Shown piece by piece: positions 41,960 through 54,800 of a stretch of DNA of 64,000 nt. The position numbers were made by a program, and so were the translations under genes. The notes beneath the pieces are model-generated. The model saw only the letters and a program-made list of their open reading frames with translations. It did no database searches and was not told the origin of the DNA. Numbering within the stretch: position 1 is the stretch's first letter; every line of letters starts with the position of its first letter. Source of the stretch: Coemansia sp. RSA 487 (Eukaryota > Kickxellomycota > Kickxellomycetes > Kickxellales > Kickxellaceae); assembly GCA_027577595.1 (NCBI GenBank), contig JANBRJ010000003.1, positions 248,001 through 312,000 on the forward strand. Direction: 5' to 3'.

Positions 41960-44900
41960 TTACAGAGGAATGTTCATGGAATAAATCAGCTCGGCGCAAT
42001 TGTTACGAACAAGCAGCATCACTCGCTCTGTCAGGGCACTGACGACATTGCGGGTATCAACAACGCCGTACCGCACATGCTCGCTTTCGTTCTTTATGGT
42101 CCTTGCTGCGTCCACTAGCCTACCGACCCACGACGCCAGTACTTGTCGCGTATAGAGAGGCACTGTCGTTTCACGGGCACTGCTACCAATTTCTTGCAAA
42201 ACACCGTCGATCAGGCTAATGGCCAGCGCCGCCCTGTCCTCGTACGCCTCGATGCTGGTGGCCCTTGCCTCCTCTGCTTCAATGGACTGCATCCGCGCAG
42301 CCAAATTACGGTCGTCAAACATTCCCCTAGAGTCAACAAGCTGCCGATCAACTGGGGTGCTGGCAAACACAGCAAGCGAGCATTCGTTGCCGCATGTCGC
42401 TGTCTTGTCCGTCTTGTCCCCGAACCAAAGGACGGCAGCCAGTCTGTGGACGTAAGGAAGCAGTTCCAGATCGCAGACACAGGCAAACCAAATGTCCTTC
42501 AGTGCCAGATCAAGTCTTTGCGTCGACTGGCCCTTGGATCTCAGCACATTGACGGCCGCCAGTGCAAATAAAACAAGCACCAGACGCCGGCCGCGCCGAT
42601 CTGGAACCAGGTGCAAGCTCTCTCTGCCGTGCTCCTCGAAAAAGCTCTCCCACGCTCTCATTCCCGCATCCACGCAGGAGGAAACCATGTGGGCCAGGAT
42701 GGATATCGTTGCCACCAGAATCCGCGCCTGCTGCTGGGATGGTACGAGCGCAAGCCGGACAGCCCGCGAGTTTGTCGAAAGCGACATGAAACTCGATATA
42801 ACCCGCAAACGCAATGCTGGAATGTACTTTTCGTGAACCAGCTGCAGAATCTCCGTGTTTATTGCTGCAAACGACGCCTGTCTCTCAATCTCTTCAACCT
42901 CTGCTGTCACTTCTAAAAGCTCCGTGCTGTCAAACACAGCAAAAGCAGCCTGGCTGTTATCTTCGTGCCCCAATGCCGCTGTATCCTTGCCATAGTCCCT
43001 CTCTACGTGGTCATTTGCTTGGTTGGAAGCGATGGAGCCCTTATTGTTGCTACAAGAGCTGCCTGACACTGTGTCCTGCCAAACACGAACAACCTCCAGC
43101 AACCGTTCCAAAAGCGCCGCGTTTAGAGACACGCATGTTTTGTCTTCGTGGGAACATCCATTGGCACTGCCACCAATGTTGATTCTGTTGTTAGCCGCAA
43201 TATCGATCAGAAACGGCTGTCTCAGCACAGAATGAACAAGTATAAGCGTAGTTGGAGCATGGTTTGCTAGTGCCTCGCTTGTAAGCACGCGCTGTAGATA
43301 CATAAACGCTATATCTGCCAGATTCCACGACATTCCTGGGCAGCCCTTGTTTCCTTGCTGATCGTTAGACAAGCAGTCGCAAATGACGGTGCCTACCGAC
43401 TCGCCCCAGTGGCCAACAGCCATTACAAGTGCGTCGTAATAGTCTCTGGCATCTGCAGTGGTCGCGCATTTGCCAACAAGCTGCTCGACAAGCCCTCCAA
43501 CGTGTCCACTACTTTCCAGTGCTTGTCTCAAATTGCGTGCGATAACCATAGCTGCTGCCGACCATGCTTCAAAGTACACGCGACGCGCTATAGGGCTCGT
43601 GGATTCCTTGAATTTGAGGAGGGACTGGAGCTGTGTGTACAGTCGCACCGACCGTACGAGTTCGCTGGGCATTGCATGTAGGAAGAACAGAAACACGGCG
43701 TAGTAGTTTGCCAGCGTTGACAGCTGCGTCCTCGATCCAGAGGTATCGAACGTGAGAATGCGCGTAGGCAACATCTTTGACACGGCCGAGCGGACATTGC
43801 GCAAGAGATGGCGGTACTGCTTCGATGCTGGCTGCAGAGTATCTAGCTGTGCGGTCCATTCGCCCAACGACACATCAAGCGCCTTGAGCCAGAGAATCGT
43901 GCATGTATCGGAGGGGCTGCTTTCGCGCCTTATATTGCCACAGTATCGGGTAAAAAATCGCGGCAGAGAAGGCAGTGGCTCGATACTTAGCGAGCTAAAG
44001 CTGTTGCTTTCTAAATACCTATACAGCGTAATATAGACGTGGCTGTCAGGACCAAATCCAATCCCATGGACCACAACTGTGCTATGGATGCGTACAAATG
44101 CCTGGCGAACCAGCGCTTCATCCAAAGCACGAAGCTGCTTGTTGCCACTACTGCGCTTCAAGCAGTCGACCAACTGCTTCTCAACAGCAGCCTCTGCCAT
44201 AGATGCCAAGTGTGGGCGCCACGACAAAGTAGCACGCGGCGCAGCAATTCCCTCGTCGCTGATTTGGGCTAGAGGCAAGAGATACGCAAACGTGGACCAA
44301 AGACTGTCCGCACACTGGATCTCAGTGTGGCATGCGCTTTTGCACACATGCCACACTGTCGACCAAATCCCTGAAAATTGGACGATCGCACCAGCTGCTA
44401 CAAGGCTACTTGCAACATCGTCGCCGTTGCTGCAGGGATCCACGGGTATGCCTCGCGATTCGCTTTCGCCGTGGTGACGTTTGCTTCTGCCCCTGCCTCT
44501 GCTGCTAGCGCTCTGGCTACCACCTGAGAAGATGTGCAAAAGAGCAACCCAAAGCTGCTCAGCTTGCCCTAGTCGGAAAGGGTCATAGCTCCGCGACCCA
44601 ATGCTGAGTAGCTTGACTATGACTTGCAGACACTTATCGACCTCTGGTCCAAACCGCTCTGGCCCCCACTCCATTGGGATCTCGTCATATTCGCCAACCG
44701 CTCGTGGACCTGCTGATCCGATATCACTACGAACACTAGCAACCGTAAGAGCCAGCTGTAGTATCGCAACCGCAAATGAAAGCCCGATACAAGCGGCACC
44801 AACCGAGGTGCAATACTCCTCGTTAGCAGCCAGATGCTCTAGTTTGACAAGTCCATCATGTACACAGTCGATCATCCCACGAACAAGCTGTACAAGTGCA

Positions 44901-47900
44901 ATTTTCGACCGTCGCATGGTAACAATATACTGCTGCGTGAAATCTATCCAACGAAACACATCCACCTCAACAGAGCCACTCGCCTCTCGTGTTTGGTCGC
45001 TATTATGCCCAGGAAATGCCAGAGCTTCGTGCCACAGAATCAGCAAGGTGGTGTAGGCTTGGACAAACTCCTGCGGTGTTGCAGATATTTCAATGCGTAA
45101 AATATCGCCATAGTTGTAAGATGCTGCGTCTTGCTCTGGGCACTTCCCATCTTCGGGCTGTTTGCTTGTGGCATTATTAACTCCGGGTGCTAGAGATGCA
45201 AGCTGTGTCCTGTCAGGGATTAAGGCATCGCAAACCCTTTTCAGAATATGTCGAAGGCCGCCATTGCTGATCCACATGCGATAGCCAAACTGCGTGCCTG
45301 AACGGAAACAGCGCAGCACACGCGTGTCACCATTGCTTGCAAACGGAATCTTCAACTTGGAATCGTAGGTTTCCATGTGGTCGTTTCTAGCATCAAGCGG
45401 ACTATTGCGGCCAAGGTCTCCTTCTGACCTTCTAAGCACATTGTGCACTTGCGGCTGGCGAGTTTGTGTAATCTGGACTCTGGTAGGAATTGCCTTACGC
45501 TGCAGCACGCTTCGCGAGCGAGACCAGGCGGCACTGCTCCATTTGCGTAATTGTGTTTGTGCAGATTTGTGTACCTGCCGTCTTGCATTTTGAGGAGTTA
45601 AATGTCGCTGGACAATTCTATCGGCCAAAGCATCCACTGTCGATTTGACGTTCCTTGTGGACGAGAAAGAAGAAGTCAGCGTTTTGTTAGATATAAGTTT
45701 GGTCTGCTTGAACGATGCTCTACCGTATACATCGTGACTGCTAGGTCGACCCACATCGTCATCAAAGATAAAGATGGCATTGTCCGTTCCACGCAAATAA
45801 CCGGGTCGTTTGGAGCGGTTGCCAGACACAGTGTGGTTGCGGGATGAGAAATTCCGATGATCATTCGACGTGGAGTGATGTGGCTTTCGCTGCCGATGGA
45901 ACCGGCTAATGAATGAATCCTGCCGGTCTTTGCTTGGCTGGGCCTCGGATATGCGTTCTCTAATAGAACGAGAAGAATCGAGAGACGGCCGATCATGCGT
46001 TGCAATATCAGGCATGTTTGTGTCGCTATCTGAATCGAATGCTGCAAATTCATCCATCACAGAACCCAGCCTCTGTGCTAAAGGCGTAGTTTGGTTGACG
46101 GATTTGCTGCGTGGGTTCTTTGACGGCTTCTTCAGGTCGAAAAATGACCGTGGTGCTCTACTACCAGCTGTTAGCCTTGGCTGTTGCCTGTGTCGAGCCT
46201 TTTTCAGTGTGCCATCCCGGTTGCCGCTACTGGATTTCTGTCTATGGCGCCTAGTCCTTGCCAGCGTATCGTATGTTCTATTATCTTCTATCGCTTCTTC
46301 GTCACTAACAATAATAGGGCTTGGTAAGTTATCCAACTGCTGCTCTATAGCACTCCTGCCATCCGAAAACTCGCCCAAAGCCATTTCCACATCTCCATTG
46401 CTTGACGTAAGCTCATCGCCTTGTTCATACTCGTCGTCGCAAAAATAGACGCGCCTCACGTCGATAACGCCAAGCTTCCACGACATGAGAATGCTCTGCG
46501 CAACATCATCATCACATTTGCTTTCCTTTTCAGTTCTAGGTTCGATTGTAATTCGCTTCCGAAATGGATCGTCGTGCGTGGATTTTGCGCGTATACCTCG
46601 CCGTCTGCACTCTCGAGCAGCTATTCTGAGGAAATCCGGAGCATGCCCGATGCTCTCAATTGGCGCAATGGGAGGGTACTGCCATTCGTACAGATCCATA
46701 AAGTTGAACCGAAAGTGGCTATGACCGAAAATCGGCTGAGGATCGTCTCGTATAGACAAGCGGTTTGCTGGCGGCGAGCGTACTGAGTCTGAAAACATCT
46801 CGGCTATGTTTTCCGCTCCCGAATAATCACGAAAAGAGACATGGCCGCTATTATCTAACATGATGCCAGTATGTAAAGAGCCAGTTTCGCTGCCGTTATC
46901 TGAATTATTGTCGCTGGACGAGCTAGTCAATACACGACGTCGGCTGATGTTTCTCTCTGAATAGCTGTGCCAATTGTTCGCCCTCAGTGCACTGTCACTT
47001 TCGTTAGGGTTATCCATAGAAACATCACGCATAAACGAAAACGGCAGAACGCCACGAATCTGGTGTCGCAATAGATTTCTTGGTGTTTTCTTTTTGGCCT
47101 TTAAAAGTCGACCAGGCTCGTTAGAAGAGCTAGAATATCGCCCAGGGGCTGCGTCCTTGCTGTCTTGACGAGACACACCCTTGGAAAGTTGCGTGTCTAG
47201 GGCATCATCTAGATTATCGTGATCAGCACTGCTGTTGTCGGCAGATATACGAGAAAGAGCGGATCGGTCCGCCAATACACCTGGTTGCTCACCAAGAGAC
47301 GAAGATGACAAGTCAGAATAAAGCTGTACTTGGTTGTGATATTGGTGCTCGTTGTTGTGAGCAGTACTGCTGTGATCCAGGCGACCCAGTTGGTTATGAA
47401 TGCGCAAATCGCCAGAAAGCGGCACATCAAATGGATCAGGTTGGTGGTTTCCGGGGACACTGGAGCAAGAGCTAATACCACCATTTCTAGATCCTAGGAG
47501 CGAGCTAATACTAGGGAGCTGGTCAGGGTCAATGTCGGCTGAATCCGAGGCATATCCGTCTTGCCCAGGCTGATTGCTTAGTAAATTAGCAACCCGCTGT
47601 TCGTATCGAGGGCGCTTTCTCGGCGTGCCACGCAATCGGTGCCTCTGTCGAGATGCCAAATGTCTGTACGTAACACCATTCCGTTTCCTTGGCGACCTGA
47701 ACGACAAACTACCAATGTCGATGTCCATGCTTTCTGTGGCTGGCTGGGTCCCTCCATCTGCAAATTCATCCGGGGAGCCGGGAATATAGTCCTCATCGTC
47801 AAGATCGTCAATATTAGCATCCATGTAGGCTTGAGATGCCCTTTTTGCGTTGTTAGTACCTGCTTGGGACTCTTCGAGCACCAACGGATCCCTGCACGAA

Positions 47901-48761
47901 TTACGCGAGGAAAGAAGCTCACTCGGGTCTGTCCATACAAGCTTTGTATATGGATGTAGATTCCTTTCTAGACGCTTGCGAAATGGATAGGCACGAGCAT
48001 ACATTTGCAGCATGTCTGCTGTGGGCTGATCATCCTCCACATCAATAGCTTTGTTGCCCTGGTTGTTTGAATCTACAATACGGATCGGAATAAGCGAAAT
48101 GCAGTGGATTAGTATGACAATACAGGTGCAAATGCAAAATGACTGTCCGGCTGGGTTTCGGATGCTAATACTTGCCTACATTGTGTGTTCGATCAGGTAT
48201 ACTGAGCTGACTGGAGGTGCTATCTATGCCTGTCTTGCTCCCGATAATGGACCTCAGATACGGGGTCATCAATGTCATAGTCATAGGCACCGCTAGGGAG
48301 GTAGCTACAGGATCAGTGCCGTTCTCTCTTTGAGCGTCATGTGTGTACAAACCATCACGATCTACTATATATCCTTCGTCATCGCTAAAACTACTCTCGG
48401 TTGTGGCATCTGAGCCGCCGTTCTCGTTTAGCTTGCTGCGCTGCGCTTGTCTATTGCTAAAGAGGCTCTGGAGTTCATGGTGAATAAGATGTGAGTACCT
48501 TACTATTCGAGACGTGTCAACACTATCGGACTCGTAGCCAGAGAGTTCTGCATCTGACAGCTCACCGCCAACGTCTGGTTTATCGGCTACAGCTAATCGA
48601 TCGTCGCTGTCTTGACTCTCGTTCAACGGGTGCCCTTCAGGCTGCGGCAGAGATGTGTATCGCGTTCCGGATATGCTACTTGGCTGGCCAGATATTTCTG
48701 TGTGCGTTTGAGACGGTGAATGGCCAGAGACAGCCCCCAGCGAAGAGGCTGTGTGAGACAT
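41960..48761 (-). CDS. MMS22: Mms22/Mus7-type replication-fork repair protein, two exons
   Basis: Exon 1 is 48761-48176 and exon 2 is 48072-41960; the join keeps frame and gives 2232 residues. The N-terminal third is acidic and disordered (ESSFSDDEGYIVDRDG; DIDDLDDEDYIPGSPDE). It contains the family's short motif YPFRKRLERNLHPYTKLVW and a later RKRP/KKTPRNLLRHQIRGVLP segment. The C-terminal half is a long helical region (ANYYAVFLFFLHAMPSELVR; RRVYFEAWSAAAMVIARNLR) ending at LVRNNCAELIYSMNIPL. Mms22/Mus7 acts with the Rtt107/Brc1 scaffold and Rtt101-type cullin ligase in repair of broken replication forks; the same role is inferred. Identification rests on length, layout and the PYT motif, since the family is weakly conserved. 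The best donor is a GC site (GTAG/GCAAGT). A weaker GT alternative at 48200 (CTCA/GTATAC) is also in phase. Confidence 0.75.
48073..48175 (-). other. Probable GC-AG intron in MMS22
   Basis: The 103-base intron starts AG/GCAAGT, the consensus for GC donors, and ends TTGTAG. It restores frame between AATGTAG and ATTCAAAC. The competing GTATAC donor at 48200 lacks the usual G at -1 and +5, so the GC site is favoured but not proven. Confidence 0.55.
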
Positions 48762-51700
48762 TCAACTTTTTTTTTTGTTTTTATGTAAGAAGGTAATTAC
48801 AATAATGTTGAAGAAATGTACAAAATGCGAAAAAAAAGTCAATAAATAAACACAAAGGAGCGTTGTAAAGTTTTTGGAAATGGCTGATAGCGGAAGGAGA
48901 AAGGTAAGCCACAGCAAAATAAGCATCAGAGTAACTAACTGCAGCTAAGACATAAAATCCAAGGCTGTTCTTTTTCTATATTTTGCTGCGCAAAGTCCAC
49001 TCCAGTTCGCGTTTGTGGAGGACACGCGCGTCACGTCCTGTGGATATTATTTTCGCTTTGGCAGATCTGATATCAGCTGGGCTATCACGTAGCTCTGATC
49101 AGCTCTTGATTGATCAGTACGACGCTAAAACGTGACTGTCAAGGCTGCTTAGGATTTGCAAAACATAGATGTGCAAAGCAATGAATATGAGCAACTCATT
49201 GAACGTAATAATACTTGCATGCGAGATTAAACATTCAAGAAGAGATTGCGTATCAGGATACTTTTTTGTTGTTTGGAGAAAAGGGGGTGTTAATTTGCAT
49301 ACAGAGAGTCCATAGTACAATACAATGCAACAACAAAAGTAATAACAAAACAAGCAATTTACATACAATTGCTACTGCTTAATTGCCTAGTAGTTAATTG
49401 GGCAACGGGTGAATATTACAAAATCCGAGCTTTGTGCGACAGCTGGCTAATAGCAGTAGGCGTGCCGTCCATGGCAACATAATATGTATTTTTTGCACTG
49501 CAAAGTGGTATCCGAAACCAGGCCACAGCGGCAGATGCATGTGTGTTTGCAGACTGTTCGGGGGAGCAGCCAATGGTGTGGACAAGGGCAATAATGTTCC
49601 ACAAAAAATAAATAAATAAAATGTGGAGGCGGTCTGCGGTCCTAGTGGTCCACGAAAATAATGCAGCAAGGGGGGAGCAAAAATGGCTGCTGTTTTTTCT
49701 TTGCAGGCAAGACAAACACAATCACGACTCGTTGGCAGAAAAAAAAGGTGGGGGCGGAGAGCACTTGTTTTTACCAAAAAGGGAGCAAATCGATTGAATG
49801 TAAACATTGAAAATCAAACCCAAATATTGCTACTACTGGGCACATCTTGCAGCCCAAAGTTCAAGAAAGGTAAGCTGGGGAAAAGCGCGAGCGTTGGACA
49901 GCAGTGGAGTGACCTGTTTTGAAGCCATTACAAAAAAGTCAGGCTCAAGCTTCAGGCAATAGGACTTTCGGATTGTAAGAGTAACCCGCCTGATGCACTT
50001 CTTTGTCACCTGCTGTGAAGCACCCTTTCTGGTTTATTCTTTATTTTTTATCTTTTTGAAATCGCCAGTCTATTTTTTTTTTGGCCTTATACGGGAACTA
50101 GGCACTCTTTGCCCATCCTTCAATTTCTTACTCGACGCGCAGCTGACCGCGGAAAGCCTAGTCAACCAGACGTCAAAGTTCAGCGACGGAAGTGCACCTC
50201 AGTTCTCATCCCTTCCTTTTTCTCCTAATTCTCTTGCCTTCATTTATACTTTAAGTTGAATTCGACACAGCGAACGCGTTTGGCAGGCCTCACTTACCAA
50301 GAAGGGAACACAGGACACACAGAGCGACTATATAGGTTGTTGGCTAGCAAGCTAAATAAAATAAAGAGAGCAGTGGCAACCAGCCGCTTCGTTTGTACTT
50401 CGCCTTTCTCACCAGCGCTACACCACACATATACCGCGGCAAATACTACTTTATTTTTTGTTTTCTGCCGCCGCCGCAACAGCCTTGTACTGGGGAAGCA
50501 CCAGCAGTTTGGGACCATTGCCAAACCATCAAACGCGTGCAAAGCAGCGCATACAATCTATAAAAACGTAAGTATAATCCGTATTCCATCAGCCGAGCAT
50601 CATTCTTGATGCAAACAACAAACAAACACCCCCATGCGCGCAATCGGGCACGGGAGAACTCTCCTGCCAGCAAACATCCAGCAGCAGGCATGCACAGCCT
50701 GTACACAGCGCAGGCAAAGAGCAACGCAGCAAAGCTGTTTTGCTTGCCCAAAGACAGCAGCGGCGCCTCCTCCAACTCTGCAGCTGATGTCAGAGTTCTT
50801 GGTCTGCTATACTTTCAAGCTTGTATGCGCGCCTAATGGCCCTGTGTTTACATGTTTATTCTGGCGTGCAGGGGCTTTTTTGCATATTGCTATCTGGACA
50901 CCACCCTATTTCAATTTCCCTGTTTCCTTCGTGCATGCATGAACACTGCGGATGCGTACGTGCGTTGACGCCAGCAAAGGAAACAATAGTGCTTTTCTCT
51001 GCGATTCTCGTCTGCAAAGAAGCTGCTGTAAACAAAGACCAAAACCATGACATGGCATACTACACCGTCATCCGCTGCTGGTTTCTCTTTTGCACACGCC
51101 CCTCAGCAGACGCAGACTGTCTAATCGCATATGTCTGCTTCATCCCTTTCCGTTATTGTCCGATTCGCGCCTGGGACGGGTGTCCTTATTACATGATGTC
51201 CTTCGCGAGCCCAATCATTTTGCTTTCTCTTGGATGCAATAACATCAGAACAGGCTGTGTCCTGCTTCCCTGTGTCTTCTGCATTGCTTTGTTTATAAGG
51301 CCGCATGGCCAATGCATGGACAAGTAAACTCAACTTGGATCCGCTGATGGCTCTGGCATCTTTGAACCACCGCCGCTTGCGTCAACAGATCAAACTTCCC
51401 TGACTTCTTCTTTGCGTCGCCACTGACACATGTGCACAGCTCCCCAGGCAGGCAAATGGAATGGGCAGGCAGACATGTCGGCAAGCGTGCATGCGTTTGG
51501 TGGCATTTCTCTCTTTTGTTCATTTATTGCACAACGCCTTGTGTTTATTGCTCTTTGCTCCCCGCTGCTATTGTTGGGCGCATCCTTCTCCACTACACAG
51601 CCTCCTTTCAGCTGCATTGTTTATTTTTTCTTCGCCAATTTCGACGCTTGCCTGGGTCTCTAGCCCATTGTTGCTTTCTTTACTGTTGTCTTGTTCACAA

Positions 51701-51887
51701 GTGTGCTCTTCCTTCCTTCTTCCCTCTCTGCTTTCCATTATTTTCTTTCTCTACATAACAACAACAGCGAAGAGCCAACAGCAGACACATACCATTTCTC
51801 TCTTCCTTCCTTCCTTTCTAACCTACAACCACTGCGCTCCTGCCGTGACCTTTTCTTCTTCTTATTTCTCTTGTATTTTTTGGCAGC
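48762..51887. promoter_or_regulatory. Long gene-free region between divergent MMS22 and KIN4
   Basis: At 3.1 kb this is the longest stretch without a recognised gene in the window. It contains repeated TGATCAG words near 49096-49117, a CCAAT box in GCAGCCAATGG (49570-49574), ACGCGT at 50274-50279 (in the palindrome AACGCGTT) and again at 50533-50538, and a long pyrimidine-rich leader (about 51650-51880) before the KIN4 start. Several open frames of 70-170 codons exist on both strands but none has a domain or consistent codon pattern. Confidence 0.5.
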
Positions 51888-54800
51888 ATGATAGTGACGC
51901 CTATTTCGATGACTCAGGCAGTAGCGACCGTCTCAAAGACCGGCAGTCGGCCGTCGGTCAATGGTAGGCGAAAGCCTAAAAACACGTTCTTTGGTCCATA
52001 TCTCCTGCTTCAGACTATCGGCGAGGGCGAGTTCGCCAAGGTGAAGCTCGCAATACACAGAGAAACCGGAGAAGAGGCAAGTACACGAAATAATACAACA
52101 CAATCCACGCACTCTGTCTGCTCCTCTTGCTGTCTTTTGGTAGAGAAAATATTTTCCTTCCTAATTGAGCTTGGCTTGTTGCCTTGGGTTATGTCAGTTT
52201 CTGCAGCGTCCTTTGGGGCGTGGAGAGAAAAGACAGCCGAGTGCAATTGGGAAATGCGGAAGCCAGCAAAAGCAAGCAAAGCTCCCATGCATATCGCCCT
52301 GCTTCGTGCTTGCTCGATATGTAATGTATCCAGCACCTGGATACGACGAAGCTATACAGCTTCATCACAATCTTCGCTATTGTACTAACAAGAAAAGTTC
52401 CGATTCTGGCAGAGCTTCGGTAAATTGCTGTCGTGTGTCCCCCCTTTTCTGCTGAATATAGGTTGCCATCAAGCTGATCAAAAAAGAAAGCATCGACAGC
52501 CAAGTCAAGCTGTCGAAAATAAAGCGCGAGATTGCCGCACTTAAGGTAAGCAGCCATGCCCAGCTCATTTAGCCCTCCTTTACGTGCAGATATAGATTGA
52601 AGTGGTGCTTTTGTCGATGCAGGTGGTCGCTCATACTACATCATCAAAACAAATCCTCCGCCGTCGCAACTGCTTAGTGTGCCAGAAGAAAATCAATACA
52701 CAAAAGCCCTCTTTGTAAAAGAGCCTTTGGGGGGGGGAGTGCAAAAAAGTTTGTTGTTGCAAAACCTTATTTGCTGGAATATACCTTGGTGTTGGTCTGA
52801 GTTTCAAGACCACCCACTGTTTGGACGCCGCCGCCGGCGTCATCGTTGTTGTTGTTTTTCTTGTCAACTCTTTTAGTTTGTTGACGCCTCCTCGGGGTTT
52901 TCTCGCAATTGTCCATTTGTGTCTTCCATCCTTCCTGCTTCGGCTGTTATTTCTGCAGCTCACTTCATTCGCTTTACTACCACGCTTCTTGCAAAGTTTA
53001 TCGAGTGAGAAAAGAAAACGAAAACAGACAAACCAGATGGTTCTATTTTTAGCTGGGAGACCAAGCTAACGGCACAGTCTGAAACTCAGCAATCTAATTC
53101 TTTCGCAACACATGCCAGAACTGCATTGGGAGGAGAGTGGGACTGCCTCGGCGGAGTTGCCACATTCTACTCTCCTGCTCCTCTCTTGTCTTTCTGTGTA
53201 TGTGCATCAAACGAGACACATCGTTCTGACTTCAAAGCACAGCATGCATGCGTGGAACACCATCCATCATAGCGCGGGCATATACGCCACAAAGGATCAC
53301 CGACACAGTCACTCACAGCCGTCTACCCTCAGTTATTTTGTATTAAACAACATCTGTAGGCTGTGAATTTTGCGTACATCGTAAAACTGCACGACATCAT
53401 CGAAACTGAGCGATACATTGGCATTGTTATCGAGTATGCATCTGGCGGCGAGCTGTTTGACCACATCCTTGCACACCGGCAGCTCAAGGAGAACGATGCC
53501 TGTCGACTATTTGCTCAGCTAATTGCTGGCGTCAGCTACTTGCATACAAGCAACATTGTGCATCGCGATCTCAAGCTGGTACGTATATCTGTAGGGTATT
53601 TTATTTGTGCTGCTCTGGCTTGTGAACAAGCAAGCAAGCCACCAGAAACGAAGTTTGTCTTTCCACGCATTTGGTTATGTCATACGGGCCGCAGCATGAT
53701 ATGAAAAAGAGAAGCTATATGGCTCCGCTTCACCACAGCATAGCCCAAACCAAGGGATAAACTTGTCTGGCCCTGTTTTTGTTGCCTCGCTTGTTTCGCA
53801 GTTCTATTATCCAGGCTTGGAACAAGCTAATAGGAAAACGGGGATTAAGGCTCGTAAAGAAAAAACAACCACAGATAAATGCCCTTTTTCTCTGTGTGGC
53901 GCAGCCGTCGTCATGTGTAGTATGGTCCTTTCTTGGCAACGCAGCACAGATATAATCTTTAACAAGCGCCACTAAATGACATGCTTTTGTTTATATGTCT
54001 GCTGTTTTGCGCCTTTCTCTGGCTGCCTGTGGCTGGGGGGATTTTTTAATTTTTGCACTGTAGGAGAACTTGCTGCTTGATAACAACCGCAACATCAAAA
54101 TCACAGACTTTGGATTCGCCAACCAGTTCCGCGGCCCAGGCGACGACCTGATGTCAACGAGCTGTGGGTCGCCGTGCTACGCGGCGCCGGAGCTTGTGGT
54201 CTCGGACGGGCCGTACGTGGGCACGGCAGTGGACATCTGGTCGTGCGGTGTCATCCTGTACGCAATGCTTGCGGGCTACCTGCCGTTCGACGACGATCCA
54301 TCCAACCCCGAGGGCGACAACATCAACCAGCTGTACAATTATATTCTCACCACCCCTCTTGCGTTCCCCGACAACGTCAGTGCAGTTGCCCGCGACCTCC
54401 TCCATCGCATGCTTGTGCCCAACCCACGGCAGCGCGCGACGCTTGATGATATAAAGACGCACGATTGGCTCAAGCCTTTCGCCTCCACATTCACCGAGCC
54501 GCCACGTCGCATCGACAAAAGCAGTGATCAAAATGGATCCAGCAGCCAAGTCGTACCCGATGGCTCGCAGGACACAAACAGCTCAAACAACTCGCCAGCA
54601 GTTCCCGACGCGCAGTGCAAGAAGACAAAGCGCCATACTATCCAGGTCGAGTACTCAACAGTGCCGTCCAACGTGGTCGAAGAGAGCCGAAAGAACGAAG
54701 ACTCGTTGCCGCCGACACCCAAGCCAACGCCAGAGATGATTGCCCAGGCACGTGCAGCAGCGCAGGCAGCGTTGATGGGCGGCGACAAGTACTCATCATC

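Noticed and set aside
13191-50538. ACGCGT (MCB core) sites at 13191, 40896, 50274 and 50533 as a regulon signature
   Set aside because: A palindromic hexamer is expected by chance several times in 64 kb, and positions relative to genes are inconsistent. Only the paired 11-mer in the lipoate-ligase intron is kept as a finding.
50821-51327. 168-codon frame upstream of KIN4
   Set aside because: Cys/Ile/Phe-rich translation typical of random pyrimidine-rich sequence; no recognisable family.
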